DNA from: Oscillospiraceae bacterium
GTDB taxonomy: Bacteria; Bacillota; Clostridia; UMGS1883
Assembly: GCA_022508735.1 (NCBI GenBank)
Contig: JAFLUQ010000148.1
Location: 1-5,419 of the forward strand
Length of the DNA stretch: 5,419 nt
Direction: 5' to 3'
In this document: positions 1 to 5,419 of the stretch, piece after piece
How the letters are laid out: each line of letters opens with the position of its first letter
Numbering within the stretch: position 1 is the stretch's first letter
Made by a program: the position numbers and the translations under genes
Notes under the pieces: model-generated
Database searches by the model: none
What the model was told of the DNA's origin: nothing
What the model saw: the letters and a program-made list of their open reading frames with translations, nothing else

Positions 1-53
<53 letters not shown>

Positions 54-93
54 ATTTTATGATTGCGCACTATTAACCGCGCTGACGAATGGT

Positions 94-122
94 ATTATAG
101 CATAAAGATAATGGGTTGTCAA
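94..122 (-). promoter_or_regulatory. Sigma-A type promoter of the tRNA-Ala gene
   Basis: On the minus strand the -35 box is TTGACA (122 to 117) and the -10 box is TATAAT (99 to 94). Both are perfect consensus and the spacer is 17 bases. The -10 is preceded by TGC, giving an extended -10 element. Transcription would start near position 87, about 34 bases before the tRNA 5' end at 53, so a 5' leader would be removed by RNase P. This strength fits a stable-RNA gene. Confidence 0.88.
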
Positions 123-209
123 TAGTTTTTTTGAAAAAAGTTGTACCCGATGTGAAATTTTTTTGCCTTCGCACCGGTGGAGTTCGCTATATTTCTGCAA
201 ATTTTTCTA

Positions 210-238
210 TTGACAAAGCGGAGATTTTATTGTATAAT
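210..238 (+). promoter_or_regulatory. Sigma-A type promoter of the SRP RNA gene
   Basis: The -35 box TTGACA (210-215) and -10 box TATAAT (233-238) are perfect consensus with a 17-base spacer. The sequence just upstream (199-208) is an A/T tract that could act as an UP element. The start site predicted seven bases after the -10, near 245, coincides with the first base of the terminal helix of the SRP RNA. The 87 bases between this promoter and the divergent tRNA promoter (123-209) are mostly A/T-rich and hold no gene that I can see. Confidence 0.9.
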
Positions 239-244
239 ACTAAT

Positions 245-512
245 GTCGTACTAACCGGGGAGGTAGCGGTGCCCTGTATCCGCAACCCGCTATAGCGGAG
301 GTGAACTCCCCAATTGAGGCAATAATTCTGTGCAGCAGGCGGCTGTAAGTGGCGATGACGATCGGGTCTTGCGCAATGCGGGCCCGTGAACCTTGTCAGG
401 CGGGGAACCGAGCAGCAATAAGCGGTAACCCGTATGTGCCGCGAGGGTGCCTGGTCCGAGCTAACTGCGGCTGTACCGTGTATGGATTATTGTCGATTTT
501 GGGGTGTACGAC
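245..512 (+). ncRNA. scr: Signal recognition particle RNA, large bacterial (Bacillus-type) form
   Basis: This is the RNA scaffold of the signal recognition particle, which with Ffh targets nascent membrane and secreted proteins to the translocon. The ends pair perfectly (GTCGTAC at 245-251 with GTACGAC at 506-512), giving a length of about 268 nt, close to the roughly 270 nt of B. subtilis scRNA. The Alu domain is visible: helix 2 (GGGGAG 257-262 with CTCCCC 306-311), helix 3 (GCGG 266-269 with CCGC 280-283, loop carrying TGCCCTGTAT) and helix 4 (CCGC 287-290 with GCGG 295-298). Helix 5 starts with AATTG 312-316/CGATT 494-498 and CAATAAT 320-326/ATTATTG 486-492. The Ffh-binding helix 8 shows GTCAGG (395-400), a GGAA tetraloop (404-407) closed by CGG/CCG, and AGCAGCA (411-417). 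A possible helix 6 pairs 422-425 with 439-442. Its place upstream of dnaX matches B. subtilis. The ends are estimated from pairing and promoter position. Open frames crossing this region are spurious. Confidence 0.95.
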
Positions 513-534
513 ATTTTTATTAGAAAATATTTTC

Positions 535-541
535 GGGAGGA
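535..541 (+). promoter_or_regulatory. Ribosome binding site that fixes the dnaX GTG start
   Basis: GGGAGGA at 535-541 is a strong Shine-Dalgarno sequence six bases before the GTG at 548. No in-frame ATG is available at the position where the conserved DnaX N-terminus begins, so this site decides the GTG start. It lies only about 23 bases after the 3' end of the SRP RNA. Confidence 0.85.
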
Positions 542-547
542 ACGGCA

Positions 548-2137
548 GTGTATCAGGCATTATACCGCAAGTGGCGGCCGCTTACCTTTGACGATGTTGT
601 GGGCCAGCGCCACGTTACCGATACAATTAAAAACGAGGTCAAAAACGGCGCGGTCGGTCACGCCTTTTTGTTCTGCGGTTCCCGCGGCACGGGCAAGACC
701 TCTACTGCCCGCATATTCAGCCGTGCCATAAACTGCGAAAATCCCCAAAACGGCAACCCCTGTAATAAATGCCCAACCTGCCGTGGGATACTCGACGGCA
801 GCATAATGGATATAACCGAGATCGACGCGGCCAGCAACAGCGGTGTGGACAATATCCGCTCTCTCCGCGAGGAGGCCGGCTACAGCGCCGCGATAACTAA
901 GTATAAGGTGTACATAATCGACGAGGTACATGCCCTGAGCCCCGGCGCCTTTAACGCTCTTTTAAAGCTCCTCGAGGAGCCGCCGGAGCATGTGAAGTTT
1001 GTGCTGGCGACCACCGAGGCCCATAAGGTCATGGACACTATAAGCTCACGCTGCCAGCGATTTGATTTTAAGCGCATAACCTCTGAGGACATATATCAGA
1101 GGCTTGAATATATCTGTAACGCTGAGGGCATTGACGCCGAGGAGAGGGCGCTAAGAATGATAGCGCGGGCTGCCGACGGGTCGCTCCGCGACGCTCTGTC
1201 GTGCCTTGACCCCTGCGTGGCGGCGGGCAAAGAGGTAGACACCGACTTTGTGGCCGATTTCCTTGGCCAATCCGACAGCGGTGCGGTGGTGGAGCTGTGC
1301 CGGGCCATAGTGGGTGAAAACACGGCTGCGGCAGTGGCCTGTATGGACGGAGTGAGTGCCCGCGGGCGTTCATTCCCGACCTTTATAGAAACCGCGGTGA
1401 AGGCACTCAGAGATATGCTGGTGTCTAAATCCGTGAACAGTCCAAAAAGCGATTTTTCACCCGAGGAGAGCGCCGAGCTGCGCGATATAGCCAAGGGCGT
1501 AAGCGTTGAAAAGCTGCTCTATTCGATCAAAACCTTGTCTGACGCATTGTGGTCCGCAAGGCAGAGCACAATGCCGGCGGTCATATTTGAGGCCGCGGTG
1601 ATAAAGCTATGTATAGGCGGAAATGACGGCTCTTATGACGCACTTCTCGCCCGGGTTGGCGAACTGGAACGTAAGATAGCAAGCGGTGAGATAGCCGTGG
1701 CTGCAGCTCCGGCTGCGAAAAAAGCCGCCGCCGTGGAGCCGCCCGAGCCTGAGGAGGACGAAGAGCCATTAGAGCCGGACAGGGAGATATACGCCCCGCA
1801 GCCCGAATTTGTGGATAAGATCAAGGCTAAGTGGCCTGAGATATTGGAAAGTATTATGTCCGATGTGAAGTTCGTGCTGTACTCCGCTATTGAGAACTGC
1901 ACGCTCAGGGAATTTGAGGGCAAGCTGGCTCTTACCTTCCCGGACGAGGGCTTCGCGGAATTCCGCATTATGGTTTTGGATGACATAGATTATTTAAAAG
2001 GGCTTATTAAACGGCTCTGTGGCATGGATATAGGCGTGACGATAAAGTGCGATGCAGATTTTGCCCGTCTGCCGCAGATGAAGCGTGATGACCCTATGGA
2101 CGCCCTTCTTGGGCTGCCGATAACTGAAATACAATAA
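548..2137 (+). CDS. dnaX: DNA polymerase III subunit gamma/tau (clamp loader ATPase)
   Basis: DnaX is the AAA+ ATPase subunit of the clamp loader, which places the beta sliding clamp on primed DNA; tau also links polymerase cores and helicase. The 529-residue product opens with the family signature MYQALYRKWRP. Walker A is GSRGTGKT (44-51), the zinc-binding cysteines are C63, C72, C75 and C78, Walker B is IIDEVH (123-128), sensor 1 is ATTE (154-157) and the arginine-finger SRC motif is at 167-169. Sensor 2 is GSLRDALS (211-218), followed by LDPC where the family usually has LDQ. The collar domain spans about 240-365, an Ala/Pro/Glu-rich linker about 380-415, and a tau-type C-terminal domain runs to 529. 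Length is near the B. subtilis protein (about 563). The GTG start is supported by its ribosome binding site and the conserved N-terminus. An A6 run in the linker (1718-1723) could allow slippage to a gamma-like short form. It heads the operon, with ebfC 25 bases downstream. Confidence 0.97.
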   Translation: MYQALYRKWRPLTFDDVVGQRHVTDTIKNEVKNGAVGHAFLFCGSRGTGKTSTARIFSRAINCENPQNGNPCNKCPTCRGILDGSIMDITEIDAASNSGVDNIRSLREEAGYSAAITKYKVYIIDEVHALSPGAFNALLKLLEEPPEHVKFVLATTEAHKVMDTISSRCQRFDFKRITSEDIYQRLEYICNAEGIDAEERALRMIARAADGSLRDALSCLDPCVAAGKEVDTDFVADFLGQSDSGAVVELCRAIVGENTAAAVACMDGVSARGRSFPTFIETAVKALRDMLVSKSVNSPKSDFSPEESAELRDIAKGVSVEKLLYSIKTLSDALWSARQSTMPAVIFEAAVIKLCIGGNDGSYDALLARVGELERKIASGEIAVAAAPAAKKAAAVEPPEPEEDEEPLEPDREIYAPQPEFVDKIKAKWPEILESIMSDVKFVLYSAIENCTLREFEGKLALTFPDEGFAEFRIMVLDDIDYLKGLIKRLCGMDIGVTIKCDADFARLPQMKRDDPMDALLGLPITEIQ

Positions 2138-2162
2138 ATAATACCTGAAAGGATTGATAATA

Positions 2163-2516
2163 ATGGCAAAAGGCGGATTCCCCAGAGGTATGGGAGGAAT
2201 GGGCGGCGGCAATATGAACAATATGCTCCGCCAGGCAAAGAAGATGCAGGAGGAAATGGAGAAGGCACAGCAGGCTCTTGAAGAGAAGGAGCTTGAGGCA
2301 AGCGTTGGCGGCGGCGCCGTAAGCGTTAAGGTAAACGGTAAGAAGGAGGTTCTCTCCATAACCCTCAGCCCAGATGCTGTAGATCCCGACGATGTTGAAA
2401 TGCTTCAGGATCTTCTCGTGACAGCGGTCAACGAGGCCATGCGCAAGGCCGATGAGGCCGCGGCCAGCTCGCTCGGCAGCATAACCGGCGGCCTGAATAT
2501 CCCGGGCTTATTTTAA
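2163..2516 (+). CDS. ebfC: YbaB/EbfC family nucleoid-associated DNA-binding protein
   Basis: This is a small (117 residue) protein of the YbaB/EbfC family, dimeric DNA-binding proteins that associate with the nucleoid; the exact cellular role is not settled. The N-terminus is a Gly/Met-rich flexible stretch (3-21). A charged helix follows (about 22-47, with MLRQAKKMQEEMEKAQQ), likely to form the coiled-coil dimer contact. Next come beta strands (about 47-70, containing VSVKVNGKKEVLSITL) and a C-terminal helical part with the family-typical DLLVTAVNEAMRKADE (83-98). The start is taken at ATG 2163 because AAAGGA (2148-2153) lies nine bases upstream; a TTG at 2154 in the same frame directly abuts that site and is unlikely to be used. 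The position between dnaX and recR is a conserved arrangement, and the stop codon overlaps the recR start. Confidence 0.95.
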   Translation: MAKGGFPRGMGGMGGGNMNNMLRQAKKMQEEMEKAQQALEEKELEASVGGGAVSVKVNGKKEVLSITLSPDAVDPDDVEMLQDLLVTAVNEAMRKADEAAASSLGSITGGLNIPGLF

Positions 2517-3115
2517 TGGCCTCCATGTATCCGCCGTCACTGACGGCACTGATAGAAGAATTTGAAAAAATGCCTGGCATAGGCCATAAAAGCGCCGTAA
2601 GGCTGGCGTTCTACGTCATGGGCATAACCGACGAAAAGGCGCGACGTTTGGCCGACGCTGTTCTGAATGCCAAAAGCAGCATTCGCCTGTGCGAGAGCTG
2701 CCAGAACCTGACCGACAGCTCGCCCTGCGGCATCTGCTCCGACCCGAGAAGGGACCGGGGCGTGATTTGCGTGGTCGAAAGCCCGAAGGATCTTGTGGCC
2801 ATGGAAAAGACCCGGGAATATAAAGGGCTTTACCACGTGCTCCACGGGGCGATCTCTCCTATGGATGGCGTCAGCCCCGAGGATATAAAGGTAAAGGAGC
2901 TTATGAGCCGTCTCGGCCCGGAGGTGGAGGAGGTCATTATGGCTACCAATCCAACTGTTGAGGGCGAGGCCACGGCCATGTATATCGCACGGCTCATCAA
3001 GCCCATGGGAATCAAGATCACCCGCATAGCCCATGGCATACCCGTTGGCGGAGATATAGAGTTTGCCGACGAAATGACTCTTGCGCGGGCTATGGAAGGG
3101 CGAAGAGAAATATAG
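2516..3115 (+). CDS. recR: Recombination mediator protein RecR
   Basis: RecR works with RecO and RecF to load RecA on SSB-coated single-stranded gaps. The 199-residue product has the family's usual length and full domain order: a helix-hairpin-helix (about 18-32, KMPGIGHKSAVRLAF), a four-cysteine zinc finger (C59, C62, C71, C74), a Toprim domain starting at VICVVESP (83-90) with the conserved TNPTVEGEATAMY (144-156), and a C-terminal part with HGIPVGGD (173-180) ending EGRREI. The ATG at 2516 shares its A with the ebfC stop (TAATG) and has only weak Shine-Dalgarno similarity upstream, so translation is probably coupled to ebfC. A second in-frame ATG at 2525 (residue 4) would also fit the family N-terminus. 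The phospholipase gene follows after 12 bases. Confidence 0.97.
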   Translation: MASMYPPSLTALIEEFEKMPGIGHKSAVRLAFYVMGITDEKARRLADAVLNAKSSIRLCESCQNLTDSSPCGICSDPRRDRGVICVVESPKDLVAMEKTREYKGLYHVLHGAISPMDGVSPEDIKVKELMSRLGPEVEEVIMATNPTVEGEATAMYIARLIKPMGIKITRIAHGIPVGGDIEFADEMTLARAMEGRREI

Positions 3116-3127
3116 GCGGTGATATAA

Positions 3128-4015
3128 ATGGAACAACTACCACTTACTCCCGGCGCACTGGTGCTTGAGGGCGGCGGTATGCGCGGAGCCTTCACGGCAG
3201 GGGTGCTGGATCTCTTTCTTGATAAGAATATAATGTTCGACCGGATATACGGCGTTTCGATGGGCGCCTGCCATGCGTGCAGCTATATTTCAAGGCAGCG
3301 GGGAAGGGCCTTCAGCGTGGTGGCAGACTATATAAACGACCCCAGGTACATGAGCTATAAAAACAGGCTTTTGGGCGGCGACCTTTTCTCAGAAAAGTTT
3401 GTGTATCACACCATACCCGACGAGCTGTATCCCTTTGACTACAAGACCTTCGAGAGCTACAAAGGTGAGTTTTATGTGGGCTTGACCGACTGCCGCACGG
3501 GAAAAGCGGCCTATGCGCGCGTGTCTGAGCTGGCCCGAGACATAGACTTTGTGCGGGCCTCGGCCTCCCTGCCGGGCTTCAGCCGCATCGTTAAAGTTGG
3601 CGGAGGAGAGTACCTTGACGGCGGCATGGCGGATTCCATACCCGTAATGAAGGCCGCGGAGGACGGCAGCAAGCGCATAGTTACCATTCTGACCCAGGAA
3701 GAGGGCTACGTTAAGCCGCCGAGCAAGAGTTACCGCCTCACAAGAGTTATCCATATGCTGCACCCGAAGCTCAGCGAGGCCGTTAAAAGAAGGCATATAA
3801 TGTATAACAAGACTCTCAGCTACATAGATGAGAAGGAGGCCGCTGGCGAAATGTTCGTGATACGTCCGCCCAAGGGGTCGTTAAATATCAGCCGCCTTGA
3901 GCGCGACCGCGATAAGCTTCAGACCCTTTATGAGAGAGGCTATGAGACCGCGGCTGAGAACTACGATGCGCTGACGGACTATCTACGCATCAACGAAAGG
4001 ATAGAAGTGCAATGA
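3128..4015 (+). CDS. Patatin-like phospholipase (YjjU-type acyl hydrolase)
   Basis: This is a predicted cytoplasmic serine acyl hydrolase of the patatin-like phospholipase family, which cleaves acyl esters of lipids with a Ser-Asp dyad. In the 295-residue product the oxyanion loop is GGGMRG (15-20), the nucleophile elbow GVSMG (42-46) contains S44, and the catalytic aspartate D164 lies in DGG (164-166). The core spans about 10-190. The remaining 100 residues, with conserved-looking VIHMLHPKLSEAVKRRH and a helical C-terminus rich in Arg/Glu/Tyr, resemble the C-terminal domain of E. coli YjjU-like proteins (family recollection, not a search). I see no signal peptide or membrane segment. GGCGGTGAT (3115-3123) is a good Shine-Dalgarno match spanning the recR stop. 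Its stop overlaps the hisS start as ATGA, so the two are probably translationally coupled. The substrate is unknown, and no obvious functional link to its neighbours is visible. Confidence 0.9.
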   Translation: MEQLPLTPGALVLEGGGMRGAFTAGVLDLFLDKNIMFDRIYGVSMGACHACSYISRQRGRAFSVVADYINDPRYMSYKNRLLGGDLFSEKFVYHTIPDELYPFDYKTFESYKGEFYVGLTDCRTGKAAYARVSELARDIDFVRASASLPGFSRIVKVGGGEYLDGGMADSIPVMKAAEDGSKRIVTILTQEEGYVKPPSKSYRLTRVIHMLHPKLSEAVKRRHIMYNKTLSYIDEKEAAGEMFVIRPPKGSLNISRLERDRDKLQTLYERGYETAAENYDALTDYLRINERIEVQ

Positions 4016-5238
4016 AAATAACTCCCGTCAAGGGCACCAACGATTACCTGCCTCAGCAGGTGCGGGTGCGTGACTATTTGCAAAATAAAATACTTGAAAC
4101 CTACCGCGCTGCCGGCTTTGAGCGCATAACCACGCCTATAATCGAGGATATTGAAAACCTCGACAAGAGCGACGGCGGCGAAAATCTGGCCCTGATATTC
4201 AAAATAATGAAGCGCGGCGATAAGCTCAATAAGGCCATCGCCGAGGGCGGTGAGCTAAGTGATATGGGTCTTCGCTATGACCTGACCCTTCCGCTGACCC
4301 GCTACTATGCCAATAACCGTGCTAAGCTCATGAACCCCTTTAAGGTCATTCAGACCGACAGGGTGTACCGGGCAGAGCGCCCGCAGAAGGGGCGGCTGCG
4401 TGAGTTCATCCAGTGCGATATCGACATAATCGGTACCGAAAGCCGTACTGCCGAACTGGAGCTCATACTCACCACTGCCAAGGCTCTGAAAAACGTGGGT
4501 CTCGACAATTTCAAGGTGAAGATCAACGACCGTCGGCTGCTCCGCGCCCTGCTCATGGGGCTGGGCTTTAGTGAAGACAGCCTCGACAGCGTTTGTATAG
4601 TATTTGATAAGCTTGACAAGATCGGCCCCGATGGCATAGCCGCCGAAATGACGGAAAAGGGCTTCCCCGCTGAGGCCATAGCCGCTCTCAGCGCTCTGCT
4701 CAGCGAGGGCGCGAGCCTCGACGCCATAAAGCAGAGGGTAGAGAGCGAGGCCGCGGCCGACCTTGAGTTTATAATCAATTCCGTGAACGAGATCGGCGGC
4801 GTGGATATTGAGTTCGATATGAGCCTCGTCCGCGGCCAGGGATATTATACCGGAACCGTGTTCGAGGTAGTAAGCAACGACTTCCGCGGAGCTATCGCCG
4901 GCGGCGGCCGCTACGACAATCTTATCGGCAAGTTCATCGGCGAGGATGTGCCCGCTGTGGGCTTCTCCATCGGCTTTGAGCGCATCGCCGGAATACTGGA
5001 GGAAAAGGGGATAAGCGCCGCTTCCTCCCGCCAGCGGCTGGCCGTGGTCTACGGCGAGGGCGACTTTATAAGAGCGCAGGCCTATGCCGAGGAAAAGCGC
5101 GCCGAATACGACACTGCCCTCTTTGAGCGGCCCAAGAAGCTGAATAAGCTCATCAACCGCCTTGAGGAGCAGGGCTACGATGCCTTTTACGTGATCGGCT
5201 GGGAAGAGACCGAGCCGAAGGTGATAGATCATGAGTAA
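4012..5238 (+). CDS. hisS: Histidine--tRNA ligase, RYDLT-type with short C-terminal domain
   Basis: This is a class II synthetase that activates histidine and attaches it to tRNA-His. In the 408-residue product motif 1 covers about 36-50 (P42). The histidine/ATP-site segment reads LRYDLTLPLTRYYA (87-100), like eukaryotic and archaeal HisRS rather than the LRPEGT form of E. coli and B. subtilis. Motif 2 is YRAERPQKGRLREFIQCD (119-136). The two HisRS-specific motifs are LVRGQGYYTGTVFE (272-285, usually RGLDYY) and AGGGRYDNL (296-304), and motif 3 is VGFSIGFERI (316-325). These intact motifs argue against the paralogue HisZ. The anticodon-binding domain (about 341-408) is short and ends soon after YVIGWEE, without the usual VKDL tail. 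AAAGGA at 3996-4001 is a ribosome binding site ten bases before the ATG, which overlaps the upstream stop. A terminator follows directly, so the C-terminus is not obviously cut by a frameshift. Confidence 0.93.
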   Translation: MKITPVKGTNDYLPQQVRVRDYLQNKILETYRAAGFERITTPIIEDIENLDKSDGGENLALIFKIMKRGDKLNKAIAEGGELSDMGLRYDLTLPLTRYYANNRAKLMNPFKVIQTDRVYRAERPQKGRLREFIQCDIDIIGTESRTAELELILTTAKALKNVGLDNFKVKINDRRLLRALLMGLGFSEDSLDSVCIVFDKLDKIGPDGIAAEMTEKGFPAEAIAALSALLSEGASLDAIKQRVESEAAADLEFIINSVNEIGGVDIEFDMSLVRGQGYYTGTVFEVVSNDFRGAIAGGGRYDNLIGKFIGEDVPAVGFSIGFERIAGILEEKGISAASSRQRLAVVYGEGDFIRAQAYAEEKRAEYDTALFERPKKLNKLINRLEEQGYDAFYVIGWEETEPKVIDHE

Positions 5239-5248
5239 ATAAATGAAT

Positions 5249-5275
5249 GGCCGCCGAAGAGGGCGGCCTTCTTTT
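5249..5275 (+). terminator. Intrinsic terminator of the dnaX-hisS operon
   Basis: A perfect 7-bp GC stem, GGCCGCC (5249-5255) with GGCGGCC (5262-5268), closes a six-base loop GAAGAG and is followed at once by TTCTTTT (5269-5275). It begins ten bases after the hisS stop codon, marking the end of the operon and insulating the next promoter. As usual for such stems, it has weak potential in the opposite direction, but there is no comparable T tract on that side. Confidence 0.93.
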
Positions 5276-5292
5276 ATGCAGCAAAATATTTG

Positions 5293-5321
5293 TTGACAAA
5301 ATCTCCATTATATGCTACAAT
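5293..5321 (+). promoter_or_regulatory. Sigma-A type promoter of the downstream channel gene
   Basis: TTGACA (5293-5298) and TACAAT (5316-5321) are separated by 17 bases, and TGC just before the -10 makes it an extended -10 promoter. Transcription would begin near 5328, leaving an untranslated leader of about 44 bases before the ATG at 5372. Placement right after the terminator supports an independent transcription unit. Confidence 0.85.
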
Positions 5322-5333
5322 TATCGTATAAAA

Positions 5334-5350
5334 GGGTGGCTTTGCTATCC
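5334..5350 (+). promoter_or_regulatory. Small hairpin in the 5' leader of the channel gene
   Basis: GGGTGGC (5334-5340) can pair with GCTATCC (5344-5350) across a TTT loop: seven pairs, two of them G-U. It sits at the start of the predicted transcript, eight bases before the Shine-Dalgarno sequence. It might stabilise the 5' end of the mRNA or modulate initiation, but there is no T tract and no known riboswitch signature. The pairing could be chance. Confidence 0.3.
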
Positions 5351-5371
5351 AAAATAAAAGGAGGAAAAGTT

Positions 5372-5419
5372 ATGAAATCTGCAAAAAAGTACTTGGCTGA
5401 GTTCATCGGCACCTTTGTT
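5372..5419 (+). CDS. Probable aquaporin/glycerol facilitator (MIP family), N-terminal fragment
   Basis: Only the first 16 codons are in the window (MKSAKKYLAEFIGTFV). The pattern of a short basic start followed by LAEFIGTF is typical of the beginning of the first membrane helix of MIP family channels such as AqpZ and GlpF, which pass water or glycerol across the cytoplasmic membrane. AAGGAGG (5358-5364) is a near-perfect Shine-Dalgarno sequence seven bases before the ATG, so the start is well supported. The diagnostic NPA motifs lie beyond the right edge. Other membrane proteins sometimes begin with a similar AEFxGT pattern, so the family call is probable rather than certain, and water versus glycerol specificity cannot be judged. 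Confidence 0.75.
   Translation, partial: MKSAKKYLAEFIGTFV

Noticed and set aside
125..139. T-run/A-run palindrome (TTTTTTTGAAAAAAG) considered as a bidirectional terminator.
   Set aside because: The stem would be only A-T pairs with almost no loop, and it lies upstream of both divergent promoters, so nothing needs terminating there. It fits an A/T-rich upstream element better.
349..731. Two overlapping plus-strand open frames over the SRP RNA and the start of dnaX.
   Set aside because: They lie on a well-folded structural RNA and in the wrong frame of dnaX, have no ribosome binding site, and their products resemble no protein family I know.
2537..3136. A 199-codon minus-strand open frame opposite recR.
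   Set aside because: It is a shadow of the recR reading frame. Its product shows no recognisable domain, and recR has all family motifs on the plus strand.
4255..5232. A long minus-strand open frame (325 codons) opposite hisS.
   Set aside because: It is in exact codon register with hisS, and stays open because hisS here avoids TTA, CTA and TCA codons. There is no family signature, and hisS itself is unmistakable.
4012..5238. Possibility that the synthetase-like gene is the HisZ regulatory paralogue of histidine biosynthesis.
   Set aside because: Both HisRS-specific motifs, the motif 2 arginine and an anticodon-binding-like C-terminal part are present, and no histidine biosynthesis gene is nearby.
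5322..5371. Leader of the channel gene considered as a riboswitch or T-box.
   Set aside because: At about 44 bases it is too short for known classes. It contains only one small hairpin with two G-U pairs and no terminator-like T tract.

Overview
The window looks like a piece of a Clostridia-type Firmicutes chromosome, possibly an Oscillospirales or Ruminococcaceae-like gut anaerobe. The evidence is gene order and RNA type. A large SRP RNA with an Alu domain (the Bacillus/Clostridium form) lies directly upstream of dnaX, then ybaB/ebfC, then recR, as in the scr-dnaX-yaaK-recR segment of Bacillus subtilis. The genes are fairly GC-rich yet use many ATA isoleucine codons. The lineage is inferred from context only; no search was run.

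Layout: the left edge (1-53, minus strand) is the 5' two thirds of a tRNA-Ala(GGC) gene with its own consensus promoter. Back to back with it is the promoter of the SRP RNA (about 245-512, plus strand). Five tightly packed plus-strand genes follow: dnaX (548-2137, GTG start), ebfC/ybaB (2163-2516), recR (2516-3115, overlapping the ebfC stop as TAATG), a patatin-like phospholipase (3128-4015) and a histidyl-tRNA synthetase (4012-5238, ATGA overlap with the phospholipase). A strong intrinsic terminator (5249-5275) closes this run. A new transcription unit then starts from a consensus promoter (5293-5321). It reads into a gene cut by the right edge, whose 16 visible residues look like the N-terminus of an aquaporin/glycerol-facilitator family channel.

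How the genes work together: the block is mostly housekeeping. The SRP RNA serves co-translational membrane targeting, DnaX is the clamp-loader subunit of the replicative polymerase, EbfC is a small nucleoid-associated DNA-binding protein, RecR acts in gap repair with RecO/RecF, and HisRS charges tRNA-His. The phospholipase is the odd member, but its tight spacing and overlap suggest it is co-transcribed and translationally coupled with hisS. No promoter is evident between the SRP RNA and dnaX, so the operon may be fed by read-through from the SRP RNA promoter.

I found no mobile element, CRISPR array, phage gene or clearly novel system. The points most worth a second look are the unusual HisRS (eukaryote/archaea-like RYDLT motif, altered histidine motif, short C-terminal domain), a possible A6 slippage site in the dnaX linker, and the phospholipase inside a replication/repair/translation operon.
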